Assembly: GCA_016934415.1 (NCBI GenBank)
Contig: JAFGSW010000010.1
Location: 40,415-104,414 of the forward strand
Direction: 5' to 3'
DNA: 64,000 bases
From: Spirochaetales bacterium
Lineage (GTDB): Bacteria > Spirochaetota > Spirochaetia > SZUA-6 > RPPD01
A program made the position numbers and the translations under genes. Below the pieces are notes generated by a model. The model was not told the DNA's origin. It worked only from the letters and a program-made list of their open reading frames with translations, and ran no database searches. Below are positions 1-8,047 of this stretch, one piece after another (within the stretch, counting starts at the first letter, position 1; each line of letters starts with the position of its first letter).

Positions 1-349
1 CGATTTCCTTCAGCGCGTTTATTCTCAGGAAAAGGATGGGCGCGAACGCGATGCGTGAGAAAAAGATAACCGCCTGCCATACTTCGCCGTGAACGAACGT
101 GACGATGCAAACCAGACCGGCCGCATCGACGGCCCCGCAGATCAGGAAAAAAACGTATAATGAAATCCCCTTCCGTAAGTCCGCCAGCACCGCGCGTACC
201 GCACCCAGCGGACGCTTCGCGGACTCCGGAATCTCCTCGAGCTCGGAAAGCTCCTCGAGTTCCGGACTCTCGTCTGCCTCCAGAAGCCCCGCAGGCTCCG
301 GAGGCAACGGAAACTCCGGACGCTCTATGATCTTTTTGTAAAGTCCCAT
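1..349 (-). CDS. Partial membrane protein, possibly PelE-like
   Basis: The open frame starts at an ATG at 349 and runs off the left edge, so only the first 116 residues are visible. They comprise an acidic, Pro/Glu-rich cytoplasmic segment (about residues 8-45, with LEELSELEEIPE) followed by two hydrophobic helices (about 64-82 and 90-106). It starts 26 nt after the stop of the PelD-like gene, so the two are probably co-transcribed. PelE of the Pel system has two N-terminal helices and then TPR repeats, and normally follows pelD; the position and helix pattern fit, but the diagnostic TPR part is outside the window. No strong ribosome binding site is visible. It could equally be an unrelated membrane protein. 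Confidence 0.5.
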   Translation of the reverse strand, partial: MGLYKKIIERPEFPLPPEPAGLLEADESPELEELSELEEIPESAKRPLGAVRAVLADLRKGISLYVFFLICGAVDAAGLVCIVTFVHGEVWQAVIFFSRIAFAPILFLRINALKEI

Positions 350-375
350 ATCATCGATCCCACTTTCGATTAAAG

Positions 376-1395
376 TCAGATTTTCAATTCTTCCTTACCC
401 ACGACCCATCGATACGTCGAATTCGCCTTTCCGTATTTGTAGTAGAGAATCTCGCTCACCCAGCGGCATAGATTCCTGATGGTGCGAAGCTTGTTTTCAT
501 TGAAAAGCATAAAATCGATTTCCCTGATGATGACCAGGCCGAAAAAACTCCGGGAGGCTTGATGGAAAATCGGCCCGATAAAGTACGGGACCGCATGATC
601 GTGATTCTCCTTCGACACCATTTTAAAATAATGGAATTTGAAGGTCTTCACCGATTGGGCGATCAGTTCCTTGTTGTTGATTAAAAGCATGATTCCCTCG
701 CCGCGCGCTTCCTCGGGAAAATTGCAGCGCAGGGATTTGTCATTAATTGAGTACACGTAAAAGACGGCTCCCCGAATGATGATCTTGAGAATATTGTAGA
801 GCGAGCCGAATATCTGCTCGATATCGTCCGTAAAAAGATTCTTCGTCTTGTCGAAGACGATATTGAAACTGTGCTCGGCGTTGATCAGCTGGTGTGAAAG
901 ATCCTCGTTGATCTTGAGAATCTGCTTTATCTCCTTGTCCTTTTTGCTTATCTTCTCATTTTGCTCAGCGATCAACGCCTCCGAGGTCTTGATCTTTTTT
1001 TTATCGATGCTCACGAGCAATCCCAGGGTGAGGCCGAAGAGAATGAAGGCCAGGGGCTGATAGCACTCCCGCCACAAAGCGGAGACGTGGAAACCGCTTT
1101 GAAATATTTTCTCGAAAAAGATCCGAGGCCGCGTCAGGTCGTCGACGGAGATTCCAGCGATGCGCGCCAGGTACAGACAAAAGTAGACGACGCCGGCGGA
1201 AATGATCGCGGGGAGGCTTCTCCGCAGCCCGTAGCGAAGCACGATCACCAATATGTAAAAGTAAAAGGGATGGATCTCAAGACCGATGAAGCCGGCGTTT
1301 CCGATGATAAAGCTGAAAACGAGAAGAGCGATTAAAAAGACGACCGTTTCCGCCAAGAATAGATTTTTTTTGGCCCATATCTTTGGCAACCTCAA
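376..1395 (-). CDS. Membrane-anchored GAF-domain protein, PelD-like
   Basis: A 339-residue protein. Residues about 15-130 hold four hydrophobic helices, followed by a charged coiled coil (about 135-170) and a C-terminal GAF-like domain (about 175-320). This is the architecture of PelD, the inner-membrane receptor of Pel polysaccharide export. P. aeruginosa PelD also carries a degenerate GGDEF domain that binds c-di-GMP; here the protein ends after the GAF-like part and I see no GGDEF or RxxD site. The gene lies directly upstream of a two-helix membrane protein, matching pelD-pelE order. A promoter (TTGATT-N17-TATGAT) precedes it. The Pel assignment rests on architecture and order only; a generic GAF sensor is the alternative. 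Confidence 0.55.
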   Translation of the reverse strand: MRLPKIWAKKNLFLAETVVFLIALLVFSFIIGNAGFIGLEIHPFYFYILVIVLRYGLRRSLPAIISAGVVYFCLYLARIAGISVDDLTRPRIFFEKIFQSGFHVSALWRECYQPLAFILFGLTLGLLVSIDKKKIKTSEALIAEQNEKISKKDKEIKQILKINEDLSHQLINAEHSFNIVFDKTKNLFTDDIEQIFGSLYNILKIIIRGAVFYVYSINDKSLRCNFPEEARGEGIMLLINNKELIAQSVKTFKFHYFKMVSKENHDHAVPYFIGPIFHQASRSFFGLVIIREIDFMLFNENKLRTIRNLCRWVSEILYYKYGKANSTYRWVVGKEELKI

Positions 1396-1472
1396 CCACG
1401 GTCTCCTCTTGGACTTTTGCGATGTATTTTCACTGTATAAGATTGATTTTTTAAAAAAATACTTTCTAAACT

Positions 1473-1501
1473 ATCATAGATAAATCAAAGGAAAAAATCA
1501 A
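1473..1501 (-). promoter_or_regulatory. Sigma-70-type promoter of the PelD-like gene
   Basis: On the minus strand, TTGATT (1501-1496) and TATGAT (1478-1473) are separated by 17 nt. The predicted transcript start is near 1466, which gives a leader of about 70 nt before the ATG at 1395. The remainder of 1396-1694 has no coding signal that I recognise. Confidence 0.5.
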
Positions 1502-1694
1502 GCGTTTCTTTCTTTAGAGAGATGTTCAGCCTTCTTCCCGCGAATGAATTTCAAGCACGGCACAAGAGGAACATAAAAACATGCCAAAAGGCATATTTAA
1601 AATCAGGAAAAGCGATCCCATATTTACCAACGTTATCAATGTTTATTTTGAAAAGGCACATCATGGTTGCCGCATCGCCTGAGAGGAGGTTACC

Positions 1695-2672
1695 ATGAAC
1701 ACGAATCTTCTGGTTTTCCTTGTCATGTTTTTTTTCTCAAGCGCCGCTTTTTTAGCATGCCAATTTATTCCGCACACTGTCGCCGGGGACGATCCGACCG
1801 AGCCCCACGACGGTACCGTCTACAAGCTCGACATCACCTTGAGCGGCAGTTGTCAGAATCCCGCCTGGTCTCCGGACGGAAGATCGATCGTCTTTACGAA
1901 TTTCAAAGGCGGGTACAACAGGGGACAGGCCAATCTGATGGTCTACAACCTCGCGACGAAAGAGCTCAGGCCCCTGGTACTGGACGGAAACGACAATGTC
2001 AACGTGCCCGGATCGTCATGGAATCCCGCCATCCGGCACATTACCTTCGCCTCGTCGAGGGAACCCCATGACGAAATTTTCATCATCCCGGACACCGGCG
2101 CGAGCGGGGACGAAATCAGGATCACGAACCGATCCCGGGACATGGCCTATGAGCCGACCTTCTCCCCCGACGGCCGATGGGTCGTCTTCGAATCCCATCC
2201 GGTCGACGTCGAGGACGAGGGCGTTATCATGAAGCACCGCGTGGATCAGACCGTGCAGTACGTTCCCCTGACCGATAACGGCCAGGATTGCCGGCTCCCG
2301 AACTGGTCTCCCGCGGGCAATCTGATCGTCTACCAAAAATACTCATCCGGCCAATGGGACCTGTGGGTGATGGGCGCGGACGGCTCCGGCAAAAGGCAAA
2401 TCACCTTCCGGCGGGGGGATGAGACGGACCCCTCCTTTTCACCCGACGGGAATTGGGTTATTTACAGCGAAGATTACGATCTCGCTCACGCCAATATCTA
2501 TAAAATTGCGGCCGACGGCTCCACGGGACCGATCCGACTGACGTTCCACGACGATGGGTACGACGGAGCCCCCGCCATGTCCCGGGACGGCACGAAGATA
2601 GCCTTTGAATCGTGCCGGGGCGATCCCGACGATTCGGCGGGCACGACGATCTGGGTACTCAACTATAACTGA
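1695..2672 (+). CDS. TolB-like beta-propeller lipoprotein
   Basis: A 325-residue protein with a signal peptide ending in a lipobox (FLAC, Cys22). The mature part consists of about six PD40/WD40-like repeats with the signature W/F-SPDG-x-x-I/V-x-F/Y: NPAWSPDGRSIVF, EPTFSPDGRWVVF, LPNWSPAGNLIVY, DPSFSPDGNWVIY and APAMSRDGTKIAF. Such propellers are found in TolB and in many periplasmic scaffold lipoproteins. There is no TolB N-terminal domain, so this is not the Tol-Pal subunit itself. A strong ribosome binding site (GAGAGGAGG) lies 5 nt before the ATG. The gene stands alone and a partner cannot be inferred. Confidence 0.85.
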   Translation: MNTNLLVFLVMFFFSSAAFLACQFIPHTVAGDDPTEPHDGTVYKLDITLSGSCQNPAWSPDGRSIVFTNFKGGYNRGQANLMVYNLATKELRPLVLDGNDNVNVPGSSWNPAIRHITFASSREPHDEIFIIPDTGASGDEIRITNRSRDMAYEPTFSPDGRWVVFESHPVDVEDEGVIMKHRVDQTVQYVPLTDNGQDCRLPNWSPAGNLIVYQKYSSGQWDLWVMGADGSGKRQITFRRGDETDPSFSPDGNWVIYSEDYDLAHANIYKIAADGSTGPIRLTFHDDGYDGAPAMSRDGTKIAFESCRGDPDDSAGTTIWVLNYN

Positions 2673-2770
2673 CGGCCCCTGTATCTTCAGCCGGCCAAGC
2701 ATGCGCGCCAATGCGCGCCGCTCACTTCTCCTCGAGCTTTATCTCAACCTCGAAGGTATGGTTTGAATCG

Positions 2771-2800
2771 AAAAAACCGCCGATCGGTTCTTCGGCGGTT
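2771..2800 (-). terminator. Intrinsic terminator after the 2836-3261 lipoprotein gene
   Basis: AACCGCCGA (2775-2783) pairs with TCGGCGGTT (2792-2800) around an 8-nt loop. On the minus strand the stem is followed by a run of six T (2776-2771). It sits about 35 nt downstream of the stop codon at 2836 and also faces the end of the TolB-like gene. Confidence 0.8.
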
Positions 2801-2835
2801 GGGTCATTCTCTTTTTCCACATCGAGAGCGGTTAT

Positions 2836-3261
2836 TTACTTGAAAATCTCTTGGTAGACTTTTTTAAACTCTTCCGTGGCTTTCACCACAACGGAATCGT
2901 TCGCCCATTCCAATCGCTGGGTGGTGCTGTACGAATTAAACGTTTCCACCTCTTTCAGCAGTTTGTTCAGATCCTCCGCGGAAACTCCTTCCGGCAGAAA
3001 ATTCACGTCCGGCTTGCCCGAAAAAAACCCCGGGTAATCCGCCTTCAGTCTGTTCAACTTCGGCTCGAGGGAGATAAGTTCGTTTTTCAAATTCGTGGTA
3101 AGGTCGGCCAAATCGTCCGCGCTCTTTATCTCTTCCATTCTCTTATTCGCCTTCTCCATGACATCGGCGAGTTCCCTTATTCCGTACTTTGTCCCGCCCC
3201 CGCAGGAAACGATACAAAGCGCCGAAATCAGGCAGCACAGTAAAACAATCGCTCGTTTCAT
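2836..3261 (-). CDS. Small helical lipoprotein, function unknown
   Basis: A 141-residue protein with an N-terminal signal peptide and lipobox IVSC (Cys20) followed by GGG. The mature part looks mostly alpha-helical: residues about 27-75 are charged heptad-like helices (ELADVMEKANKRMEEIK) and a second helical stretch closes the protein (EFKKVYQEIFK). I recognise no enzymatic motif. It is a single gene with its own downstream terminator (2771-2800). It is likely an outer-membrane-anchored periplasmic protein; the family is not recognised. Confidence 0.75.
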   Translation of the reverse strand: MKRAIVLLCCLISALCIVSCGGGTKYGIRELADVMEKANKRMEEIKSADDLADLTTNLKNELISLEPKLNRLKADYPGFFSGKPDVNFLPEGVSAEDLNKLLKEVETFNSYSTTQRLEWANDSVVVKATEEFKKVYQEIFK

Positions 3262-3430
3262 ATCAGCATCCCCTGTTGAAAAAATATCGCGTCCGATCGG
3301 TGTGCATCATGACGCTTAATCGAAACGGTTATTCTCGAACAGTATAATAAATGGAAAGTGATTTGTAAACCTTATAGAGAGAACCCGCCGGAGGGAAATT
3401 AAGGGCCGGCGGCGGCAGACTTTATCCCCA

Positions 3431-3459
3431 TTGACTTAAATCCGCGAGAGGCCTATTAT
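3431..3459 (+). promoter_or_regulatory. Strong sigma-70-type promoter of the polyserine lipoprotein gene
   Basis: TTGACT (3431-3436), 17 nt, then TATTAT (3454-3459); predicted start near 3466. Just downstream is the inverted repeat TTGCT-N9-AGCAA (about 3476-3493), which would lie in the 5' leader or at an operator position. Confidence 0.6.
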
Positions 3460-3536
3460 CGATCAGCAAGGAAATTGCTGTACAATTAAGCAATCCGCAT
3501 TATTTTCTGAAGCTCTACCGGTTCAAAGGAGGAAAA

Positions 3537-4022
3537 ATGAAAAAGGGTTCGCTTGTGCTCATTGCGCTCATTTCATTGGGATGCATCCCGCCCGCGGACG
3601 ATAACGCCGTCGCGCCCACCGCCGGCAATGCCGTCGCGCCCGCCCAGGCCGTGCAATACGCGGTGGAGCCGCCTCATGTGCTTTTAACCGCCGGCGCCAC
3701 GTGTCCCGGCAATGCGGCCCGGTTGAATATCATATACTGCAATTTCGGAACGGCGCGATTGGTTGAAATCTACCAGGCCATCGGGACGGGACCGTTCGTT
3801 AAAATAAGGGCGTTTCGGGGCTCCATCACACAGTATGACGTAAGGCCATTGATCAATCGCGTCTCTTACAGATTCTACGCGAGAGTCTTACGGCGGGCCG
3901 ACAATCTCTGGTACAACTCGAGCATCAGTTCCGTGATGGTCGATTGCCAGGGCGGCTCAAGCAGCTCAAGCAGCTCCAGTTCCAGCAGTTCGAGTAGCTC
4001 CAGCTCAAGCAGCGGAATGTAG
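3537..4022 (+). CDS. Lipoprotein with C-terminal polyserine tail
   Basis: A 161-residue protein with a short signal peptide and lipobox SLGC (Cys16), an Ala/Pro/Val-rich spacer containing two NAVAP units (about 22-40), a globular beta-rich domain of about 95 residues with three Cys after the lipobox Cys, and a terminal run of about 19 Ser followed by Gly-Met. The serine run uses AGC, TCA, TCC, AGT and TCG in mixed order, so it is not simple DNA slippage and looks selected at protein level. Polyserine is usually an interdomain linker in secreted enzymes; here it ends the protein. The ribosome binding site AAAGGAGG is good. Function unknown. Confidence 0.8.
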   Translation: MKKGSLVLIALISLGCIPPADDNAVAPTAGNAVAPAQAVQYAVEPPHVLLTAGATCPGNAARLNIIYCNFGTARLVEIYQAIGTGPFVKIRAFRGSITQYDVRPLINRVSYRFYARVLRRADNLWYNSSISSVMVDCQGGSSSSSSSSSSSSSSSSSSSGM

Positions 4023-4106
4023 AGCCCCCGCGTAGTATAGCAGACCGGCTGAAAAGAGCCGGACCCGCGAAGAAGGCCCGCGCATTGACCGCCAAACGAT
4101 GTTGAT

Positions 4107-4141
4107 AACAAAACGGCGGAACAAGGGCCCGTCGTTTTGTT
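4107..4141. terminator. Bidirectional terminator between convergent genes
   Basis: AACAAAACGGCGG (4107-4119) pairs with CCGTCGTTTTGTT (4129-4141), with one G-U wobble. The A-rich and T-rich arms supply T tracts on both strands, suiting the convergent lipoprotein genes ending at 4022 and 4182. Confidence 0.7.
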
Positions 4142-4181
4142 ATTTGAGAAAGAATATCCCGGTGCCACGACCGGCCGCTTC

Positions 4182-6239
4182 CTAATATCCGTAGATATCT
4201 ATTCCGGAAAAATCCCCCGGCTTCTTCAGATTATCATCGAAGACGATTTCCTTTTTCACCGCCGGACCGGTCAACCTCACATATGCGGCGGGATGGACGG
4301 AATCAAAGGCAATGACCTGTTCGTCGTCCGCGCCGCCGGCGCTTCGGCACGTGTAAAGGGAAAACCAGTTCTTTCCGTCGATCGAGGTCTCGATGGCGAA
4401 CGGCGCCCGTTCGACGGTATCGCGGCGGAGCCTCAACCTCATGCTGGCGACGAGGTTCGTCTTTTCCAGCTTGAAGGTCAGGGCCTCCAGGGGATTCCCG
4501 TCCTTGTCGGCCGCGTTCTTTTCCAGATACGTTTTTTTCAATTTCGTCAATTGCGCATCCGCCCGGACCGCATGGAAATGGTCGAAGTAGACATCGCTGT
4601 CGTAATCCTCCAGATCGTCGACCACCTGCATCGTTCCAATTTTCTTCGTGTTGTGGGTCGCCGGGAGCCATTTCTCCAGGTAGAAGTGGAGCGCGTTTCC
4701 CTTTTTCAGTATCGAGTCCTTTATTATTTTGAAATTTTCCAAAAATCTGCCGTACACGATGATCGTCTTGTCTTTGGTCAAATCGGAGGAAAGCCCGTCC
4801 GTGACCCGCACGTGAAATGCGTACAGCGCGTCCGGGTAATCGAATTTTTTCACTTCCGGAATTACCGAAACCCGGGCCACTTCTCCGGCGACCCATTCAA
4901 GCTTTCTGTCCTGCGTTACGGTAAAGCCGTTCCGCAGCGCGACGGGCTGCGGGTCGATGCGCCGCGCCGGTTCGGAGGCGGTTCTCTCAGGCTCCGGCAT
5001 CGTGACGACGTGCCAAGCGTCCTGATCGGTGACGCCTTGGAACGTCGAACCGTATATCTCCCAGATGACGACCTTCGGTTCCTTTCCCCTTCCCGCGACG
5101 TACTGCCTGTACCAGTTCGGCGGTTCGGCGGCCCCCGCGTCTTTGCTGATGGCGGCGGGGATGATCCGCGTGTAGTAGGCCAGATGGGCGTAGATCCCGG
5201 ATGAGGTGTCCGCCGCGTGGGGGATGAAGCTGTCCCCCATGAGGAGCACGGGCGAGTCTTCGAACGACCTGGCCGGCTCGATCTTTCGATTCTTATAGGT
5301 GATGCTCACTCTCCGGTATGTCGGACTATACGGCATGCGGGACGCTATATAGGAAATGCTCAATTTGTCCCAATGCGGAATCAGAGCGGGCGTCTTGACG
5401 GTGATGGGGACCCTCTCGATCGAAGCGGGATCCAGGTAATACTTCTCTTCGAACCGGAATCTTTGGAGCCGCTGCCCGAGCTCCCAGCCGACGATATCGA
5501 GACCGGCCTGCCCCCAGTGGTGGTCGATGTAATTGATCGTCGTATTGTCCCCGGAATAGGTCTTGTAGAGGTCGAGAAGATCGATCACCTCGACGTCGTA
5601 TTGCAGGAGCTTGGCGATCATGTGCGCCCAGGGATGCCAGATGACGTCCTCCACGTGGATATCCTTGTGCAGTTTATGCGCGTGTAATTGCGCGGCATTG
5701 GGCACGGGCACGACGATGAGAGAGACGCCTCTTTTTTTGAGCTGCCGGTCGAACTGAATGATGGCCGTCATCGCGTCGCTCCCCGCAGCCCCGAGCAGCG
5801 GCGTTATTTCCTTATAGGCATAGTTGGCCGGATCGGCCGGCGTAAAGTCCTGCCGGGGCACGCGCGTGACGTCGCGCAACCTGAAAATATGGCCGGTCGG
5901 GTTGGTTCCGTCCACTCTTTTCGTCGCGCCGATCACTTGCTTCACCAGCCGGGAATCGGCCATATGCTCGAGGCGCTTCTCGGCGATTTTCCGGTCCCGC
6001 TCGATGTACAATCGCCTCTGCTCGGCCGGATCCTTCGCGTCCTTCAATAAAAGATCGTAGGTTGCCTGGATTTTATTGAAATACTGATAGTATTCCGAAT
6101 CATGATTGACGCGCCAGTAGGCGTCCCCTTCCCGTTCCAGGGAATAGGTTTCAGGCGGAGCGAGGCTGAGAGGAGTCGTCTGGCAGCCCGCACAAAGCGC
6201 CATTAAAACGAATAAAACAAGAAATACGGTCTTTTTCAC
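4182..6239 (-). CDS. AlgJ/AlgX-like SGNH lipoprotein with C-terminal carbohydrate-binding-like domain
   Basis: A protein of about 685 residues. I prefer the GTG at 6239 over the ATG at 6254 because AAAGGA lies 6 nt upstream and the signal peptide then has canonical length, ending in lipobox LCAGC. The central domain (about 150-420) is of the AlgX/AlgJ acetyltransferase type, with the DHHW signature (IDHHWGQAG) holding the catalytic Asp/His pair and LLMGDSF holding the nucleophile Ser. A beta-rich region follows, and the last 120 residues resemble a discoidin/F5-8C fold. It probably transfers acetyl groups to a periplasmic polysaccharide. It is divergent from the AlgI-AlgJ operon at 6584-10800. 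Confidence 0.75.
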   Translation of the reverse strand: MKKTVFLVLFVLMALCAGCQTTPLSLAPPETYSLEREGDAYWRVNHDSEYYQYFNKIQATYDLLLKDAKDPAEQRRLYIERDRKIAEKRLEHMADSRLVKQVIGATKRVDGTNPTGHIFRLRDVTRVPRQDFTPADPANYAYKEITPLLGAAGSDAMTAIIQFDRQLKKRGVSLIVVPVPNAAQLHAHKLHKDIHVEDVIWHPWAHMIAKLLQYDVEVIDLLDLYKTYSGDNTTINYIDHHWGQAGLDIVGWELGQRLQRFRFEEKYYLDPASIERVPITVKTPALIPHWDKLSISYIASRMPYSPTYRRVSITYKNRKIEPARSFEDSPVLLMGDSFIPHAADTSSGIYAHLAYYTRIIPAAISKDAGAAEPPNWYRQYVAGRGKEPKVVIWEIYGSTFQGVTDQDAWHVVTMPEPERTASEPARRIDPQPVALRNGFTVTQDRKLEWVAGEVARVSVIPEVKKFDYPDALYAFHVRVTDGLSSDLTKDKTIIVYGRFLENFKIIKDSILKKGNALHFYLEKWLPATHNTKKIGTMQVVDDLEDYDSDVYFDHFHAVRADAQLTKLKKTYLEKNAADKDGNPLEALTFKLEKTNLVASMRLRLRRDTVERAPFAIETSIDGKNWFSLYTCRSAGGADDEQVIAFDSVHPAAYVRLTGPAVKKEIVFDDNLKKPGDFSGIDIYGY

Positions 6240-6375
6240 GGCAAATCCTTTCATGAGAGGTTTTCAACATTGGGATTGCTTAAGAAGTTCAAAAATACCA
6301 ATAAAAAACCATGACTCAACGGTTTCACCAGATGGATTAAAACCCGAAAACTTGGTTCTTCGGCCTTTTTATTAA

Positions 6376-6405
6376 TGTATAATGTACGCGTCATATTTCT
6401 GTCAA
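6376..6405 (-). promoter_or_regulatory. Promoter of the AlgX-like lipoprotein gene
   Basis: On the minus strand, TTGACA (6405-6400), 18 nt, then TATACA (6381-6376). A plus-strand TATAAT (6378-6383) overlaps it, but no good plus-strand -35 box is present, so the promoter for the opposite operon is uncertain. The rest of 6255-6583 holds nothing else that I recognise. Confidence 0.5.
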
Positions 6406-6583
6406 GTTAATCTCCATGGATGATTCATTCGAAGACGAGGGAATGCCCGCGCCGGCCGCGCGAAACTACCCCTTGAAAAAATTCCCGTGATATATATTAT
6501 TCTTAAGAGGGCGGCATCGACGAGCGGCGGCATTGCTCCGTTTTTCAATATTACGCCCGATATTTCGCAGGGCGTACATATTC

Positions 6584-8020
6584 ATGGTATTCAGCTCGCA
6601 TGTATTCATTTTTTATTTCCTGCCCCTGGTACTCATCGTCTACTACATTCTGCCCAAGAAACTGAAGCACCTGGCTCTGACTCTCTTGAGCTACGTCTTT
6701 TACGGCTGGGCGAATCCGATTTTCATCGTCCTGATGTTCGTCTCGACCGTCATCGATTACACCTGCGGCTGGATCATTCACAGCCAGTTTCCAAAAGCGA
6801 AGGATCGGATCACCGGCCGGACGACGATCCAGAAATTGGCATTGGTCGCCTCGATCTGCACGAATTTGTCCCTGCTGGGATTCTTCAAATACTTCAATTT
6901 ATTCGTCGACAGCGGCAATGCGGTCTTGTCCTTTTTGGGGTTGAGCGATCACGCGATCAGCCTCGCTTTCACCGTGGCGCTCCCCCTGGGCATCAGTTTT
7001 TACACCTTTCAGTCCATGAGTTACACGATCGACGTCTACCGGGGCAGGGTCGGCGTCATGAAAAACTTCATCGATTTCGCCTGCTACGTGTCCCTGTTCC
7101 CCCAGCTGGTGGCCGGCCCCATCATCAGGTTCGCGGAAGTGGCGGATCAATTCAAGAACCGAACGCACACGTTCGAAAAATTCGCGCGGGGGTTCGCCTT
7201 CCTGGCCCTGGGCCTGGCCAAGAAGGTCCTGATCGCCAACGCCTGCGGCAAGGCGGCGGACCTGGTCTTCGGCACCTCGGGCGTCCCATTTTACACCGCC
7301 TGGTACGGCGTCGCCGCGTACGCCTTCCAGATATATTTCGATTTCAGCGGCTATTCCGACATGGCGATCGGCCTGGGATTGATGCTCGGGTTCGTGTTCC
7401 CGAAAAACTTCGATTCGCCGTACCACGCCCAATCGTTCACGGAATTCTGGAGACGATGGCATCTCTCCCTGTCGACCTGGCTGCGGGATTACCTGTACAT
7501 CCCCCTGGGCGGGAACAGAAAGGGGGACCTGCGCACGTTCGGCAATCTCCTGGTGGTCATGCTCCTGGGCGGCCTCTGGCACGGCGCGTCCTGGAACTTC
7601 GTCATTTGGGGGGGGATCCACGGCCTGCTTTTGGCGATCGAGCGGCTGAACGGGGGCAAGCCCCTGTACCACAGGCTGCCCGCCCCCTTGCGGACGGCGG
7701 TCACCTTCGTCATCACCCTGTTTACCTGGGTGTTTTTCAGGGCGGAAACCCTGCCCCGGGCGATCGAATACATCGGCAGCATGTTCGGATTGACGCCGGT
7801 TTTGGAGACGTCATTTTTGCAGCATCCGATTTTATACAATCCATATTACGTCGTCACGCTCATCGTCGCGGTCGTCATCACCTGGTTCGGCAAGCAAACC
7901 TGGGACTGGACGAAAAAAATATCCTGGAAAAAGGCGGCCGTCGCCGCCGGTCTTTTCGGCGTTTCGGTGGTCATGCTCACGACCCAGGCGTACAATCCGT
8001 TCATTTACTTCATATTTTAG
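6584..8020 (+). CDS. MBOAT family O-acyltransferase, AlgI-like
   Basis: A 478-residue polytopic membrane protein. I place the start at 6584 because AlgI-type proteins begin MVFSSHVFxFYFLPLV, seen exactly here; an in-frame ATG exists at 6533. It contains the MBOAT signatures WRRWHLSLSTWLRDYLYIPLG and LGGLWHGASWNFVIWGG; the His of LWHG is the conserved active-site residue. AlgI moves acetyl groups across the inner membrane to AlgJ/AlgX partners. It starts an operon with two AlgJ-like genes (27-nt gap, then a 4-nt overlap). No alginate polymerase or epimerase gene is in the window, so the substrate is probably another exopolysaccharide or cell-wall glycan. Confidence 0.9.
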   Translation: MVFSSHVFIFYFLPLVLIVYYILPKKLKHLALTLLSYVFYGWANPIFIVLMFVSTVIDYTCGWIIHSQFPKAKDRITGRTTIQKLALVASICTNLSLLGFFKYFNLFVDSGNAVLSFLGLSDHAISLAFTVALPLGISFYTFQSMSYTIDVYRGRVGVMKNFIDFACYVSLFPQLVAGPIIRFAEVADQFKNRTHTFEKFARGFAFLALGLAKKVLIANACGKAADLVFGTSGVPFYTAWYGVAAYAFQIYFDFSGYSDMAIGLGLMLGFVFPKNFDSPYHAQSFTEFWRRWHLSLSTWLRDYLYIPLGGNRKGDLRTFGNLLVVMLLGGLWHGASWNFVIWGGIHGLLLAIERLNGGKPLYHRLPAPLRTAVTFVITLFTWVFFRAETLPRAIEYIGSMFGLTPVLETSFLQHPILYNPYYVVTLIVAVVITWFGKQTWDWTKKISWKKAAVAAGLFGVSVVMLTTQAYNPFIYFIF

Positions 8021-8047
8021 GAGGCCGACACAAGCGGGACGGGAATC

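Noticed and set aside
99..341. A plus-strand frame with a Ser-rich stretch near the left edge.
   Set aside because: The minus strand encodes an acidic Glu/Leu segment plus membrane helices, which explains the serines as antisense of Glu-rich codons (gag/gaa).
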